Source: Streptomyces spinoverrucosus
Lineage (GTDB): Bacteria > Actinomycetota > Actinomycetes > Streptomycetales > Streptomycetaceae
NCBI RefSeq assembly: GCF_006539505.1
Contig: NZ_BJND01000035.1
Span: forward strand, 1-64,000
Direction of reading: 5' to 3'
Length of the DNA: 64,000 nucleotides
The notes below the pieces were generated by a model. That model did not search any database. It was not told where the DNA came from and saw only the letters and a list, made by a program, of their open reading frames with translations. The position numbers and the translations under genes are program-made. The first letter of the stretch is position 1. Every line of letters starts with the position of its first letter. Shown here in pieces: positions 9,314-17,221 of the stretch.

Positions 9314-10129
9314 TCAGGCGAGCAGCTCGCCCTCGATCACCGTCACCGCCCGGCCGCTCAGCAGCGTGCGCTCGCCGCGCAGTTCGGTGCGCACGCGGCC
9401 GGAGCGGGGCGATGCCTGCAGGCCGGTCAGCTCGGCGCGGCCGAGGCGCTCGGACCAGAACGGGGCCAGCGCGGTGTGGGCGCTGCCGGTGACCGGGTCC
9501 TCGTCGATGCCGACGTTCGGGAAGAAGCACCGGGAGACGTAGTCGTACCCGAGGGCCGGGTCCTCGGCGCGGGCGGTGGCGATGATGCCGCGCGTCGAGT
9601 GGGCGGCGATGGCCTTGTGGTCGGGGCGCAGGGCGTGGACGGTCTTCTCGTCGGCGAGCTCCACCAGCAGGTCACCGACGTTCGGGCCGGTGTCCAAGAC
9701 CGCCCGCGGCTGCGCGCCCAGGGCCTCGGCGAGCCCCTCGGGCGCGTCGACGGGCGTGAGCGGGGCGGTGGGGAAGTCCAGGGTGATCGAGCCGTCGTCG
9801 TGGGGCGTCGCCATGAGGACGCCGCTGCGGGTGGCGAACCGTACCGGGCCCTCGTGGGCGCCGGTGGTGTGCAGGACGTGGGCCGTGGCGAGCGTGGCGT
9901 GGCCGCACATCGCGACCTCGGTCGCCGGAGTGAACCAGCGCAGCGCCCAGTCGGCCTCGCCCCCCTCGGGCAGCGGGTGGGCGTAGGCCGTCTCGGCGTG
10001 GTTGACCTCCAGGGCCACCTTCTGCAGGCAGTCGTCCTCGGGGAAGGCGTCGAGGAGAAGGACCCCGGCCGGGTTGCCGGCGAAGGGGCGGTCGGTGAAG
10101 GCATCGACGATTCGAATCCGCATGGCCAT
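9314..10129 (-). CDS. PhzF family isomerase/epimerase
   Basis: This 271-aa protein has the PhzF/DapF-like double fold. The start MRIRIVDAFTDRPFAGNPAGV and the catalytic Glu motif VNHAETAYAHP are both present, as is the second-half glycine/acid loop DEDPVTGSAHTALAPFW. Many PhzF-like proteins are not involved in phenazine formation, and no phz genes lie nearby. Two adjacent ATGs (10129 and 10123) could start it; the longer frame upstream is non-coding promoter. It is divergent from padR. Confidence 0.9.
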   Translation of the reverse strand: MAMRIRIVDAFTDRPFAGNPAGVLLLDAFPEDDCLQKVALEVNHAETAYAHPLPEGGEADWALRWFTPATEVAMCGHATLATAHVLHTTGAHEGPVRFATRSGVLMATPHDDGSITLDFPTAPLTPVDAPEGLAEALGAQPRAVLDTGPNVGDLLVELADEKTVHALRPDHKAIAAHSTRGIIATARAEDPALGYDYVSRCFFPNVGIDEDPVTGSAHTALAPFWSERLGRAELTGLQASPRSGRVRTELRGERTLLSGRAVTVIEGELLA

Positions 10130-10234
10130 GACGGTAGGAGCGGCCGAAGCCGCAGACCAAGGCCAATTCGCGATCTCTGGACCGTTTCTGGATGCGGCTG
10201 TCTGTCGGTGAGGGTTGCCAGCCGACTGCTTCCG

Positions 10235-10244
10235 ATATATCGTT
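10235..10244. promoter_or_regulatory. PadR-type operator CGATATATCG
   Basis: This perfect 10-bp palindrome lies about 65 bp before the padR start, in the gap shared with the divergent phzF gene. Motifs containing ATATAT between CG ends are typical PadR sites. Inferred role: autoregulation of padR and possibly control of phzF. Confidence 0.55.
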
Positions 10245-10307
10245 GAGGCATCGCGACAGGTCAACGGTAGATCTGCGCTAGATCAACGAACGTTTGGAGT
10301 GATGGCA

Positions 10308-10946
10308 ATGCACAGCCACGGATACGAGCATGGACACGGTCACGGCGGTCCCCGGCGCGGTCGGGGCGACTTCGACGGACGGCGTGCGGCCTTCGGCCCC
10401 TTCGGGCCGGGCGGACACGGCTTCGGCCACCACGGCGGCCCGGGCGGTTTCGGCGGCTTCGGTCCCGGCCCCTGGGGCGGACGAGGGCGCGGCGGGCCCA
10501 GGGGGAGGGCGCGGCGCGGTGACGTACGCGCGTCGATCCTCGCCCTGCTGAAGGACCGGCCGATGCACGGCTACGAGATGATCCAGGAGATCGCCGAGCG
10601 CAGCGGCGGGGCGTGGAAGCCCAGCCCCGGCTCGGTGTACCCCACCCTCCAGCTACTGGAGGACGAGGGGCTGATCGCCAGCGAGACCGAGGGCGGCAAG
10701 AAGCTGTTCTCGCTCACCGAGGCGGGCCGCACGGCCGCCGAGGAAGGCCCGGACGCCCCCTGGGAAGAGGCCTCGCGCGGCGTCGACTGGGAGGCCCTCA
10801 GCGAGATCCGCCAGGCCGGCTTCGGTCTGATGGAGGCCTTCAGCCAGGTCTGGAAGACCGGCGACAAGGAGCAGCGCGAGAAGGCGCTCACGGTCATCAA
10901 CGAGGCCCGCAAGAAGCTGTATCTGATCCTCGCCGACGAGGACTGA
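10308..10946 (+). CDS. PadR family transcriptional regulator with Gly/His-rich N-terminus
   Basis: This regulator has about 212 aa. The first 70 residues are low-complexity Gly/His/Arg (HSHGYEHGHGHGGP, GHGFGHHGGPGG), then a PadR winged helix starts at ILALLKDRPMHGYEMIQEI and continues through SPGSVYPTLQLLEDEGLI. A C-terminal helical arm follows (VWKTGDKEQREKALTVINEA). The ATG at 10308 has GGAG eight bases upstream; ATG 10302 is also possible. The His-rich tail could bind metal, although such tails are frequent in Streptomyces PadR proteins. A palindrome in the promoter suggests self-repression. Confidence 0.9.
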   Translation: MHSHGYEHGHGHGGPRRGRGDFDGRRAAFGPFGPGGHGFGHHGGPGGFGGFGPGPWGGRGRGGPRGRARRGDVRASILALLKDRPMHGYEMIQEIAERSGGAWKPSPGSVYPTLQLLEDEGLIASETEGGKKLFSLTEAGRTAAEEGPDAPWEEASRGVDWEALSEIRQAGFGLMEAFSQVWKTGDKEQREKALTVINEARKKLYLILADED

Positions 10947-10968
10947 CAGCAGCCGTACGGCACCACAG

Positions 10969-10999
10969 GCGCCCCGTGGAGCGATCCGCGGGGCGCTTT
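10969..10999 (+). terminator. Rho-independent terminator after padR
   Basis: GCGCCCCG (10969-10976) pairs with CGGGGCGC (10989-10996), loop 12 nt, followed by TTT. It lies between convergent padR and SRPBCC genes and may serve both strands. Confidence 0.75.
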
Positions 11000-11012
11000 G
11001 CCTGCCGTTCGT

Positions 11013-11441
11013 TCAGGCCACCAGCCCCGCCAGCTTGCGCAGCGACTCGTTCAGTGCGGCCGTCGCCGAGTCCTTGAGCTTGCCCGCCATCAGCGAGACC
11101 GCCGCGCCTGTGAACTCCCCGTCGATGCGCACCGTCGTGGCGTCGCCGTCGGGGGTCAGTGTGTAGCGCGTGGCGACCGTGACGGACATCGGCCCCTTGC
11201 CGCGGATGGCCAGCACCCGGGCCGGTGTCAGTTCCTCCACGGTCCACTCGACCTCGGCCGGGAAGCCCATGAGCTTCATGTTCTCCTGGAAAGTCGCGCC
11301 GACCTCCAGTACGGCGGGTCCGCCCTTGGGGAAGCTGGTGTGGGTCGCGTTCCACTCCCCGTACGCGGACCAGTCCGTGAGCTGGGCCCACACCTTCTCG
11401 GCCGGCGCCCCGATGCGTGCCTCCGCGCTGACTTCGGCCAT
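11013..11441 (-). CDS. SRPBCC family protein
   Basis: This 142-aa START/Bet v1-type protein begins with the characteristic VSAEARIGAPAEKVWAQLTDWSAYGEWN. It continues with beta strands typical of the helix-grip fold and ends in the long C-terminal helix (AVSLMAGKLKDSATAALNESLRKLAGL). Such proteins bind hydrophobic ligands or act as cyclases, or as CoxG-like accessory proteins; nothing nearby fixes the ligand. Confidence 0.88.
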   Translation of the reverse strand: MAEVSAEARIGAPAEKVWAQLTDWSAYGEWNATHTSFPKGGPAVLEVGATFQENMKLMGFPAEVEWTVEELTPARVLAIRGKGPMSVTVATRYTLTPDGDATTVRIDGEFTGAAVSLMAGKLKDSATAALNESLRKLAGLVA

Positions 11442-11766
11442 GCGACCACCCCTTCGTGTCGGGCTTCGGTGTCGCGGAACGTAGCCGCAGGGCCTGCAAC
11501 ATTCAATACTGATGAACCGTCAGGAAATGTGGACGCGCTCAGACGCTCTCACACGCGCTCCGCGGTGTGAGCGGTGCGGGACGGTCGACGGGGCATGATG
11601 GCCGCGTTGGGGGTGCATGGCAAGGCGGCGCACGCCCCCATGGCCGATACGGCCTGATGTCATCCGTAAGGAGGAGATTCCCGCCGGTGATGTCCGCTGG
11701 GTGTGGGACGCGAAAATGGTTCTGGCTGGGGATGACGGGATCCAAGGGGGCTGATGGGGTAGGGGT
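11442..11766. promoter_or_regulatory. Divergent promoter region with a dyad at 11548-11571
   Basis: This 325-bp gap lies between two divergent genes. It contains an AT-rich stretch at about 11498-11530 and an inverted repeat CTCACAC (11548-11554) / GTGTGAG (11565-11571). No gene is evident. Confidence 0.4.
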
Positions 11767-12312
11767 GTGCAATTCCCGATCCCCCGGCAGCAGGCCGACG
11801 AACAGTCCGGTGTGGACAACGATGCCAGGCTCAGCGCCGAGCTGGCAGCGGTGGTCGCGGCTGCTCGCAGGCGGGCCGTGCGGGACGGGGACCGGCAGAT
11901 CGACACCGCCCATCTGCTCCATTCGCTCCTGGAGTACGACCCCCAGGTGCGCGCCGCCTTCGACGGCGAGCCCCAGATCGCCCGGCTGCTCGGCTATCTC
12001 GTGCAGCGCAGCATCGGCTACGGCCTGCGCTGGCAGAGCACCGTCGAGGACTCCGGCGCGATCCCGGTCGTGACCGGGGACGCGGGCTACTCGCCGCTGG
12101 CCGCCACGGCGATGTCGTACGCCGGTGAGCGGGCCGCCCGTCGGGGCGACGGCCCGGCCCACGGCGTCGATCTGCTCGCGGGGATCGTGGTGGACCCCCG
12201 GTCGCGGGCCGTGGAGGTGCTGGAGCGCGCCGGGGTGGACGTGCCCGAGCTGTTCATGCGGATCGAGCACGGCTCACAGGAGTACGTCGGGGGCGCCGAA
12301 GCCGGTTGCTGA
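11767..12312 (+). CDS. Clp N-terminal (ClpR) domain protein
   Basis: This 181-aa protein is made essentially of the tandem Clp N repeats that bind substrates or adaptors in ClpA/ClpC. Repeat 1 runs from LSAELAAVVAAARRRA to IDTAHLLHSLLEYDP; repeat 2 runs from YSPLAATAMSYAGERAAR to HGVDLLAGIVVDPRSRAVEVLERAG. There is no AAA+ ATPase domain, so it cannot be an unfoldase. It may act as an adaptor or decoy for Clp machines. The start is GTG at 11767. Confidence 0.82.
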   Translation: MQFPIPRQQADEQSGVDNDARLSAELAAVVAAARRRAVRDGDRQIDTAHLLHSLLEYDPQVRAAFDGEPQIARLLGYLVQRSIGYGLRWQSTVEDSGAIPVVTGDAGYSPLAATAMSYAGERAARRGDGPAHGVDLLAGIVVDPRSRAVEVLERAGVDVPELFMRIEHGSQEYVGGAEAGC

Positions 12313-12389
12313 CCGATGCCGGACGTCCAGCCGGTGAGACAGGAGTCATCAGGGGTGACGGTCATGTCGTCGCCTGTCATCATGTCCGG

Positions 12390-13391
12390 GTGCATACGTC
12401 AGTCAGCAGTCGGGGCGGCCGCGGCAAGGGTGCCGGGCTCGCGCTCGCGCTCGGGTCGGCCCTCGCCTTCGGCGGATCGGGAGTCGCGGCCAAGCCGCTG
12501 ATCGAGGCGGGCCTCGACCCGCTGCACGTGGTGTGGCTGCGGGTGGCCGGGGCGGCCCTGGTGATGCTGCCGCTCGCCGTGCGCCACCGCGCGCTGCTGC
12601 GCCGCCGCCCCGCGCTGCTCGCCGGGTTCGGACTGCTGGCCGTCGCCGGTGTGCAGGCCTGCTACTTCGCCGCGATCTCCCGCATCCCGGTCGGTGTCGC
12701 GCTGCTCGTCGAGTACCTCGCGCCGGCCCTGGTGCTCGGCTGGGTGCGGTTCGTGCAGCGGCGGCCGGTGACGCGTGCGGCGGCGCTCGGCGTGGTCCTC
12801 GCGGTCGGCGGCCTCGCCTGCGTGGTCGAGGTGTGGTCCGGACTCGGCTTCGACGCCCTCGGGCTGCTGCTCGCGCTCGGCGCAGCCTGCTGCCAGGTCG
12901 GCTACTTCGTGCTGTCCGACCAGGGCAGCGACTCCGGCGCCGACGCCCCGGACCCGCTGGGCGTGATCGCCTACGGCCTCCTGATCGGCGCCGCCGTGCT
13001 GACCGTCGTGGCCCGCCCCTGGGGCATGGACTGGTCGGTGCTCGCGGACTCCGCGCACATGGACGGCACCGCCGTCCCGGCCGTCGCACTGCTGGCCTGG
13101 ATCGTGCTGGTCGCGACCGTCGTCGCGTACGTCACCGGCGTGCTCTCCGTGCGCCGGCTCTCCCCGCAGGTCGCGGGCGTGGTGGCGTGCCTGGAGGCGG
13201 TCATCGCGACCGTCCTGGCCTGGGTGCTGCTCGGGGAGCACCTCTCGGCGCCGCAGATCGTGGGCGGCGTGGTGGTTCTCGTCGGGGCGTTCATCGCGCA
13301 GTCGTCGACGCCCGCGAAGGGGTCTGCGGAGCCGGTGGCGGCCGGTGGCGGGCCCGAACGCGAGTTGTCGGCCCGGGGTACGGCTACGTAA
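12390..13391 (+). CDS. EamA family DMT transporter
   Basis: This inner-membrane protein of about 333 aa has ten hydrophobic helices in two EamA repeats. The first repeat starts LALGSALAFGGSGVAAKPLIEAG; the second ends in CLEAVIATVLAWVLLGEHLSAPQIVGG, a signature of RhtA-like metabolite exporters. The GTG at 12390 is taken as start because the hydrophobic part begins soon after; the frame is open further upstream without a good ribosome-binding site. The exported metabolite is probably an amino acid or drug-like compound, by family only. Confidence 0.85.
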   Translation: MHTSVSSRGGRGKGAGLALALGSALAFGGSGVAAKPLIEAGLDPLHVVWLRVAGAALVMLPLAVRHRALLRRRPALLAGFGLLAVAGVQACYFAAISRIPVGVALLVEYLAPALVLGWVRFVQRRPVTRAAALGVVLAVGGLACVVEVWSGLGFDALGLLLALGAACCQVGYFVLSDQGSDSGADAPDPLGVIAYGLLIGAAVLTVVARPWGMDWSVLADSAHMDGTAVPAVALLAWIVLVATVVAYVTGVLSVRRLSPQVAGVVACLEAVIATVLAWVLLGEHLSAPQIVGGVVVLVGAFIAQSSTPAKGSAEPVAAGGGPERELSARGTAT

Positions 13392-13581
13392 GGTGCTGAC
13401 CATGCATTCGGACGCACGCGTTCTTCCGCCTCCGGCCGCCTGAGGCGGGCCCTCCGGACATCCCTGCTCGGCGTGATCTTGCCGGGCCGAACGGTGCTGC
13501 CCGCGGAAGACGTCCGCGGACCCCGCTGAGCGGTGGTCCTTCCCGATCTTCTGCGCTCCTGCGCAACTGCGGAGAACACGC

Positions 13582-14769
13582 GTGTCCACTGTTGCTTCCG
13601 GCCTGCCCGTCGGGCGAGGCCTCCTGTATCTGATCGTCGCCGGTGCCGCCTGGGGCACCGCGGGCGCGGCCGCCTCGCTGGTCTACCGCGCCAGCGACAT
13701 GGGTTCCGTCGCCCTGTCCTTCTGGCGCTGCGCGGCCGGCCTGCTCCTGCTGCTCGCGGCGCGTCAGCTGCGCCCGCGTCCCGGCGGGGGCCCCGCCCTG
13801 CGTCCGCGTCCGGGCGCGGCTCCCACCCCGCGCCCGCGAGCCACCGCGGCCGCCTCCGGAACCCTGTGCTCGCGAGCGACCTCGGCTGGCTCCGAAACCT
13901 CGCGCCCGCGAGCCACCTCGGCCACCTCCGAAGCCCCGCACCCGCGATCCACCACGGCCGCCCCCGAACCGCTCGCCCGCAAGGCTCTCCGGGCCGGTGC
14001 CACCGGACTCGGGCTTGCGGCGTTCCAGACGGCCTACTTCGCCGCCGTGGACGCCACCGGCCTCGCCGTCGCGACCGTCGTCACCCTCGGTGCCGGTCCC
14101 GTCCTCATCGCGCTCGGCGCGCGGCTGACCATGGGCGAGCGGCTCGGTCGCCCCGGCGTCCTGGCTGTCGCCGGGGCGCTCACCGGACTCGGGGTGCTCG
14201 TACTCGGCGGCGAGGACACCGCCGTACGCCCGTGGGGCGTCGTGCTCGCGCTGCTGTCCGCCGCCGGGTACTGCGCGATGACCCTGCTCACCCGCTACTG
14301 GGGCCGCCGTGGCGGCGCGGACGCCTCCGACACCACCGTCTGGGCGTTCGCGGTCACGACCCTGTGCCTGCTGCCGTTCGCGCTGGCGGAGGGGCTGGTG
14401 CCGCACACCGCCGAACCCGCCCTGCTGCTATGGCTCCTGGTGTACATCGCGGCGATCCCCACGGCGCTCGCCTACGCCCTCTACTTCGCGGGCGCGGCCG
14501 TCGTCCGGTCGGCCACCGTGTCCGTGATCATGCTGCTGGAGCCGGTCAGCGCGGCGGTCCTGGCCGTCACCCTGCTCGGCGAACAGCTCACCACCGCCAC
14601 CCTGATCGGCACCCTGCTGATGCTGGGCTCGGTCGCGGGCTCGTGGTTTCCGAGGCACGCGCGGCGCGGTCCGAGCCAACTATCGGCTGACAGCCCGTCG
14701 CAGGGCGCACTGGGGTCGGCACCTCCCCGGGGCGGGCCGACCCCCGTGGGTCACGGCACCGCGAGGTAG
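13582..14769 (+). CDS. EamA family DMT transporter with repeat-containing cytoplasmic insert
   Basis: This 395-aa transporter is longer than the usual 280-330 aa. Helices 1-2 (about 13-60) and helix 3 onward (from about 138, LGLAAFQTAYFAAVDATGLAVA) are normal for EamA. Between them lies an insert of about 75 residues, rich in Pro, Arg, Ala and Thr, made partly of four 12-residue repeats (85-132). The second EamA repeat ends in MLLEPVSAAVLAVTLLGEQL. The start is GTG 13582 with GGAG seven bases before it. Its 3' end overlaps the convergent PPOX gene by 19 bp. The substrate is unknown. Confidence 0.87.
   Translation: MSTVASGLPVGRGLLYLIVAGAAWGTAGAAASLVYRASDMGSVALSFWRCAAGLLLLLAARQLRPRPGGGPALRPRPGAAPTPRPRATAAASGTLCSRATSAGSETSRPRATSATSEAPHPRSTTAAPEPLARKALRAGATGLGLAAFQTAYFAAVDATGLAVATVVTLGAGPVLIALGARLTMGERLGRPGVLAVAGALTGLGVLVLGGEDTAVRPWGVVLALLSAAGYCAMTLLTRYWGRRGGADASDTTVWAFAVTTLCLLPFALAEGLVPHTAEPALLLWLLVYIAAIPTALAYALYFAGAAVVRSATVSVIMLLEPVSAAVLAVTLLGEQLTTATLIGTLLMLGSVAGSWFPRHARRGPSQLSADSPSQGALGSAPPRGGPTPVGHGTAR
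13834..13977 (+). repeat. Four 36-bp tandem repeats inside an EamA gene
   Basis: Each 36-bp unit encodes 12 residues of the form PRATSATSEAPH; the four units are PRATAAASGTLC, SRATSAGSETSR, PRATSATSEAPH and PRSTTAAPEPLA. Units diverge but keep frame and spacing, so copy number can change without breaking the gene. Confidence 0.8.
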
Positions 14770-15455
14770 TCGGGCACCTCGGTCCCGGGCGCCAGATCGG
14801 CGTCCGGGACCGGCGTCTCGTAGCCCTTGCGCAGCGGGACCACTCCCGCCCAGTGGGGGAGGGCCAGGTCCTCAGGCTCGTCGTTGACGCCGCCGGTGCG
14901 CAGCTTGGCGGAGACCTCGTCGAGGTCGAGGCGGATGACGGCGGTGGCGGCGAGTTCCTTCTTGTTGGCGGGCCGGGAGTCGCGCGAGCGGCCCGGCACG
15001 ACATGGTCGACCAGCGCGTCCAGCGCCAGCCGCTTCTCCTCGGGATCCGTGACGTCGTGGGCGATGCCGTGCACCACGACGGAGCGGTAGTTGATCGAGT
15101 GGTGGAAGGCCGAGCGGGCCAGGATCAGGGCGTCGACATGCGTCACCGTCAGACACACCGGGAGGCCCGGATCGGCCTGGCCGGTCATCCGCAGTGGGCG
15201 CGAGCCGGTCGAGCCGTGCACGTAGAGCCGCTCGCCGACCCGGCCGTACAGCGTCGGCAGGACCACCGGCGCGCCGTCGCGGACGAAGCCGAGGTGGCAG
15301 ACGTAGCCCTCGTCGAGTATCGCGTGCACCAGCTCCTTGTCGTACGACGCGCGGTCCGCGGAGCGGGTGGGGACGGTGCGGTCGGTCGGGGTGTAGGCGG
15401 CGGGAGGCGGCGTCGCTTCCCGGGCGCCCCGCGTCGTCTCCTGGGTCTCCTGCAT
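14751..15455 (-). CDS. PPOX class flavin-binding protein
   Basis: This 234-aa protein has the split-barrel fold of pyridoxamine 5'-phosphate oxidase relatives: LDEGYVCHLGFVRDGAPVVLPTLYGRVGERLYVHG, then a central ILARSAFHHSINYRSVVVHG and a C-terminal WAGVVPLRKGYETPVPD. It probably binds FMN or a related cofactor; true PdxH activity is not shown. The start at Met 15455 is preferred over 15473, which lies inside the palindrome shared with the MocR gene. Divergent pairing with a PLP-dependent MocR regulator hints at a vitamin B6 link. Confidence 0.85.
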   Translation of the reverse strand: MQETQETTRGAREATPPPAAYTPTDRTVPTRSADRASYDKELVHAILDEGYVCHLGFVRDGAPVVLPTLYGRVGERLYVHGSTGSRPLRMTGQADPGLPVCLTVTHVDALILARSAFHHSINYRSVVVHGIAHDVTDPEEKRLALDALVDHVVPGRSRDSRPANKKELAATAVIRLDLDEVSAKLRTGGVNDEPEDLALPHWAGVVPLRKGYETPVPDADLAPGTEVPDYLAVP

Positions 15456-15468
15456 TTGGCATCCCCAT

Positions 15469-15480
15469 TGCACTAGTGCA
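15469..15480. promoter_or_regulatory. Palindrome in the MocR/PPOX divergent promoter
   Basis: TGCACTAGTGCA is a perfect 12-bp palindrome lying 12 bp before the MocR start and overlapping the promoter of the PPOX gene. It is the likely binding site of the adjacent GntR/MocR regulator. Confidence 0.6.
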
Positions 15481-15491
15481 TACTTGGCTTT

Positions 15492-16814
15492 GTGCTAGGA
15501 GAGTATCCGATCAAAGGCCGGGGCGCAGCGGAGATTTCCGCGAGTGTGGAGCGCGCGGTGGCCGCGGGCGAGCTGGAGCCCGGGCAACTGCTGCCGCCCC
15601 TGCGGGAGTTGGCCGCCCGGCTCGGTGTGAACCCGAACACCGTGGCCGCCGCCTACCGGATCCTGCGGGAGCGCGGGGTCATCGAGACCGACGGTCGGCG
15701 CGGCAGCCGTGTGCGGCACAAACCGGCCACCACCGGGCGCGAGGAGCTCGGGGTGGACGTACCGGCGGGCGTGCGGGACATGGCCGCCGGGAACCCGGAC
15801 CCGGCGTTGCTGCCGTCGCTGGCGGCGGCTTTCGCGGACGCGGCGGACCGGGCGCCGGTGCTGTACGGGGACGACCCGGTGGAGCCCGAACTGGCCCGCC
15901 TCACCCGGGCCGAGCTGGACGCCGGGGGAGTGCCGGCGGGCCCGATCGCGGTGACCTCCGGCTCGCTGGACGCCATCGAGCGGGTCCTGGCGGCCCACCT
16001 GAAGCCCGGGGACGCCGTCGCCGTGGAGGATCCCGGGTGGGGCGGCCTGCTCGACCTGGTCCCCGCGCTCGGCCTGCGCACCCTCCCCGTCGCCCTCGAC
16101 GACGACGGACCGCTCCCCGAGCAGGTGGAGCGCGCCCTCAAGACGGGCGCCCGGGCCCTCGTCGTCACGGACCGCGCGCAGAACCCCACCGGCGCCGCGC
16201 TGACCGCCGCACGCGCGCGTGCCCTGCGCTCGGTGCTCCGACGGCATCCGGCGACCCTGCTGATCGAGGACGACCACGGCCACGGCATCGTCGACCTGCC
16301 CCTGCACCCCCTGGCCGGCGTCACCCAGCACTGGGCCTTCGTCCGCTCGGCGGCCAAGGCCTACGGCCCCGACCTGCGGCTCGCCGTGCTCACCGGTGAC
16401 GAGGTCACGCTGGATCGGGTGCGTGGACGGCAGCGGCTCGGGCCCGGCTGGGTCAGCCGGATCACCCAGCGGGCGGTGGCGCGGCTGTGGGCCGACGGCG
16501 CGGTGGACCCGGCGGCGGTGGCGGCGGCGTACGGGCGGCGCCGGGACGCGCTGATCGACGCGCTCGCGCGGCGCGGGGTGACGGCGTACGGGCGCAGTGG
16601 CCTGAACGTCTGGATCCCGGTGCCGGACGAGACGGCGGCCGTCGCCCGGCTGCTGCACGCCGGGTGGGCCGTCGCCCCCGGCGCCCGCTTCCGGATGAGC
16701 GCCCCGCCCGGCATCCGGGTCACCGTCTCGACACTCACCGACGCCGAGACGGAACCGCTGGCCGACGCGATCGCGGCCGCCGTCCGCCCGGCGCCGGTGC
16801 GCAGCTACGTCTAG
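15492..16814 (+). CDS. MocR-type GntR/aminotransferase transcriptional regulator
   Basis: This 440-aa fusion has an N-terminal GntR winged helix (LPPLRELAARLGVNPNTVAAAYRILRERGVIET, about 35-67) and a class I aminotransferase-like domain (about 95-430). The PLP-binding Lys lies in VRSAAKAYGPDLRLAVL. Family members sense PLP or PLP-amino acid adducts and often control vitamin B6 or amino-acid genes. The GTG start has only 12 bp between it and the operator-like palindrome, so the leader is very short. The likely target is the divergent PPOX gene. Confidence 0.92.
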   Translation: MLGEYPIKGRGAAEISASVERAVAAGELEPGQLLPPLRELAARLGVNPNTVAAAYRILRERGVIETDGRRGSRVRHKPATTGREELGVDVPAGVRDMAAGNPDPALLPSLAAAFADAADRAPVLYGDDPVEPELARLTRAELDAGGVPAGPIAVTSGSLDAIERVLAAHLKPGDAVAVEDPGWGGLLDLVPALGLRTLPVALDDDGPLPEQVERALKTGARALVVTDRAQNPTGAALTAARARALRSVLRRHPATLLIEDDHGHGIVDLPLHPLAGVTQHWAFVRSAAKAYGPDLRLAVLTGDEVTLDRVRGRQRLGPGWVSRITQRAVARLWADGAVDPAAVAAAYGRRRDALIDALARRGVTAYGRSGLNVWIPVPDETAAVARLLHAGWAVAPGARFRMSAPPGIRVTVSTLTDAETEPLADAIAAAVRPAPVRSYV

Positions 16815-16839
16815 GAGCGCCGTCTGGAACGATGGCGGC

Positions 16840-17172
16840 ATGGACGAGGACGTCATCCCGATCCTGCGGGTGGCCGACGCCGCCGCAGCGGTCCGCTGGT
16901 ACGAGCGCCTGGGCTTCGCCCAGCAGTGGGAGCACCGTTTCGAGCCGGGGCTCCCCGCGTTCGTGGAGGTGGCCCGGGGGCCGGTGAGCCTGTTCCTGTC
17001 GGAGCACACCGGCGACGCCCGGCCCGACACGCTGGTCTATCTCCGGCTCGCCGACGTCGACGAGGTCGCCGCCGAGTTCGGCGTGCCGGTGCATGAGGCC
17101 CCGTGGGCCCGCGAGGTCGAACTGCGCGATCCCGACGGCAACCGGCTGCGGATCGGCACGCCGAAGGACTGA
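16840..17172 (+). CDS. VOC superfamily (glyoxalase/bleomycin-resistance-like) protein
   Basis: This 110-aa two-repeat VOC protein has PILRVADAAAAVRWYERLGF at the start and EVELRDPDGNRLRIG at the end, the classic pattern of bleomycin-resistance-type binders. It starts 25 bp after the MocR gene on the same strand and may be co-transcribed. The metal-binding residues of true glyoxalases are only partly present, so a drug- or metabolite-binding role is as likely as catalysis. Confidence 0.87.
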   Translation: MDEDVIPILRVADAAAAVRWYERLGFAQQWEHRFEPGLPAFVEVARGPVSLFLSEHTGDARPDTLVYLRLADVDEVAAEFGVPVHEAPWAREVELRDPDGNRLRIGTPKD

Positions 17173-17221
17173 GCGAGCTCGCCGAAGGACTGAGCCGGGT
17201 CAGGCCCCCGGGCCCGCCGTA

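Noticed and set aside
9314..10129. Phenazine biosynthesis gene
   Set aside because: PhzF-like isomerases are common outside phenazine clusters and no other phz genes are present.
13834..13977. Regular 36-bp repeats resembling a CRISPR array
   Set aside because: The units are contiguous with no spacers, diverge from each other, and lie in frame inside a transporter gene.
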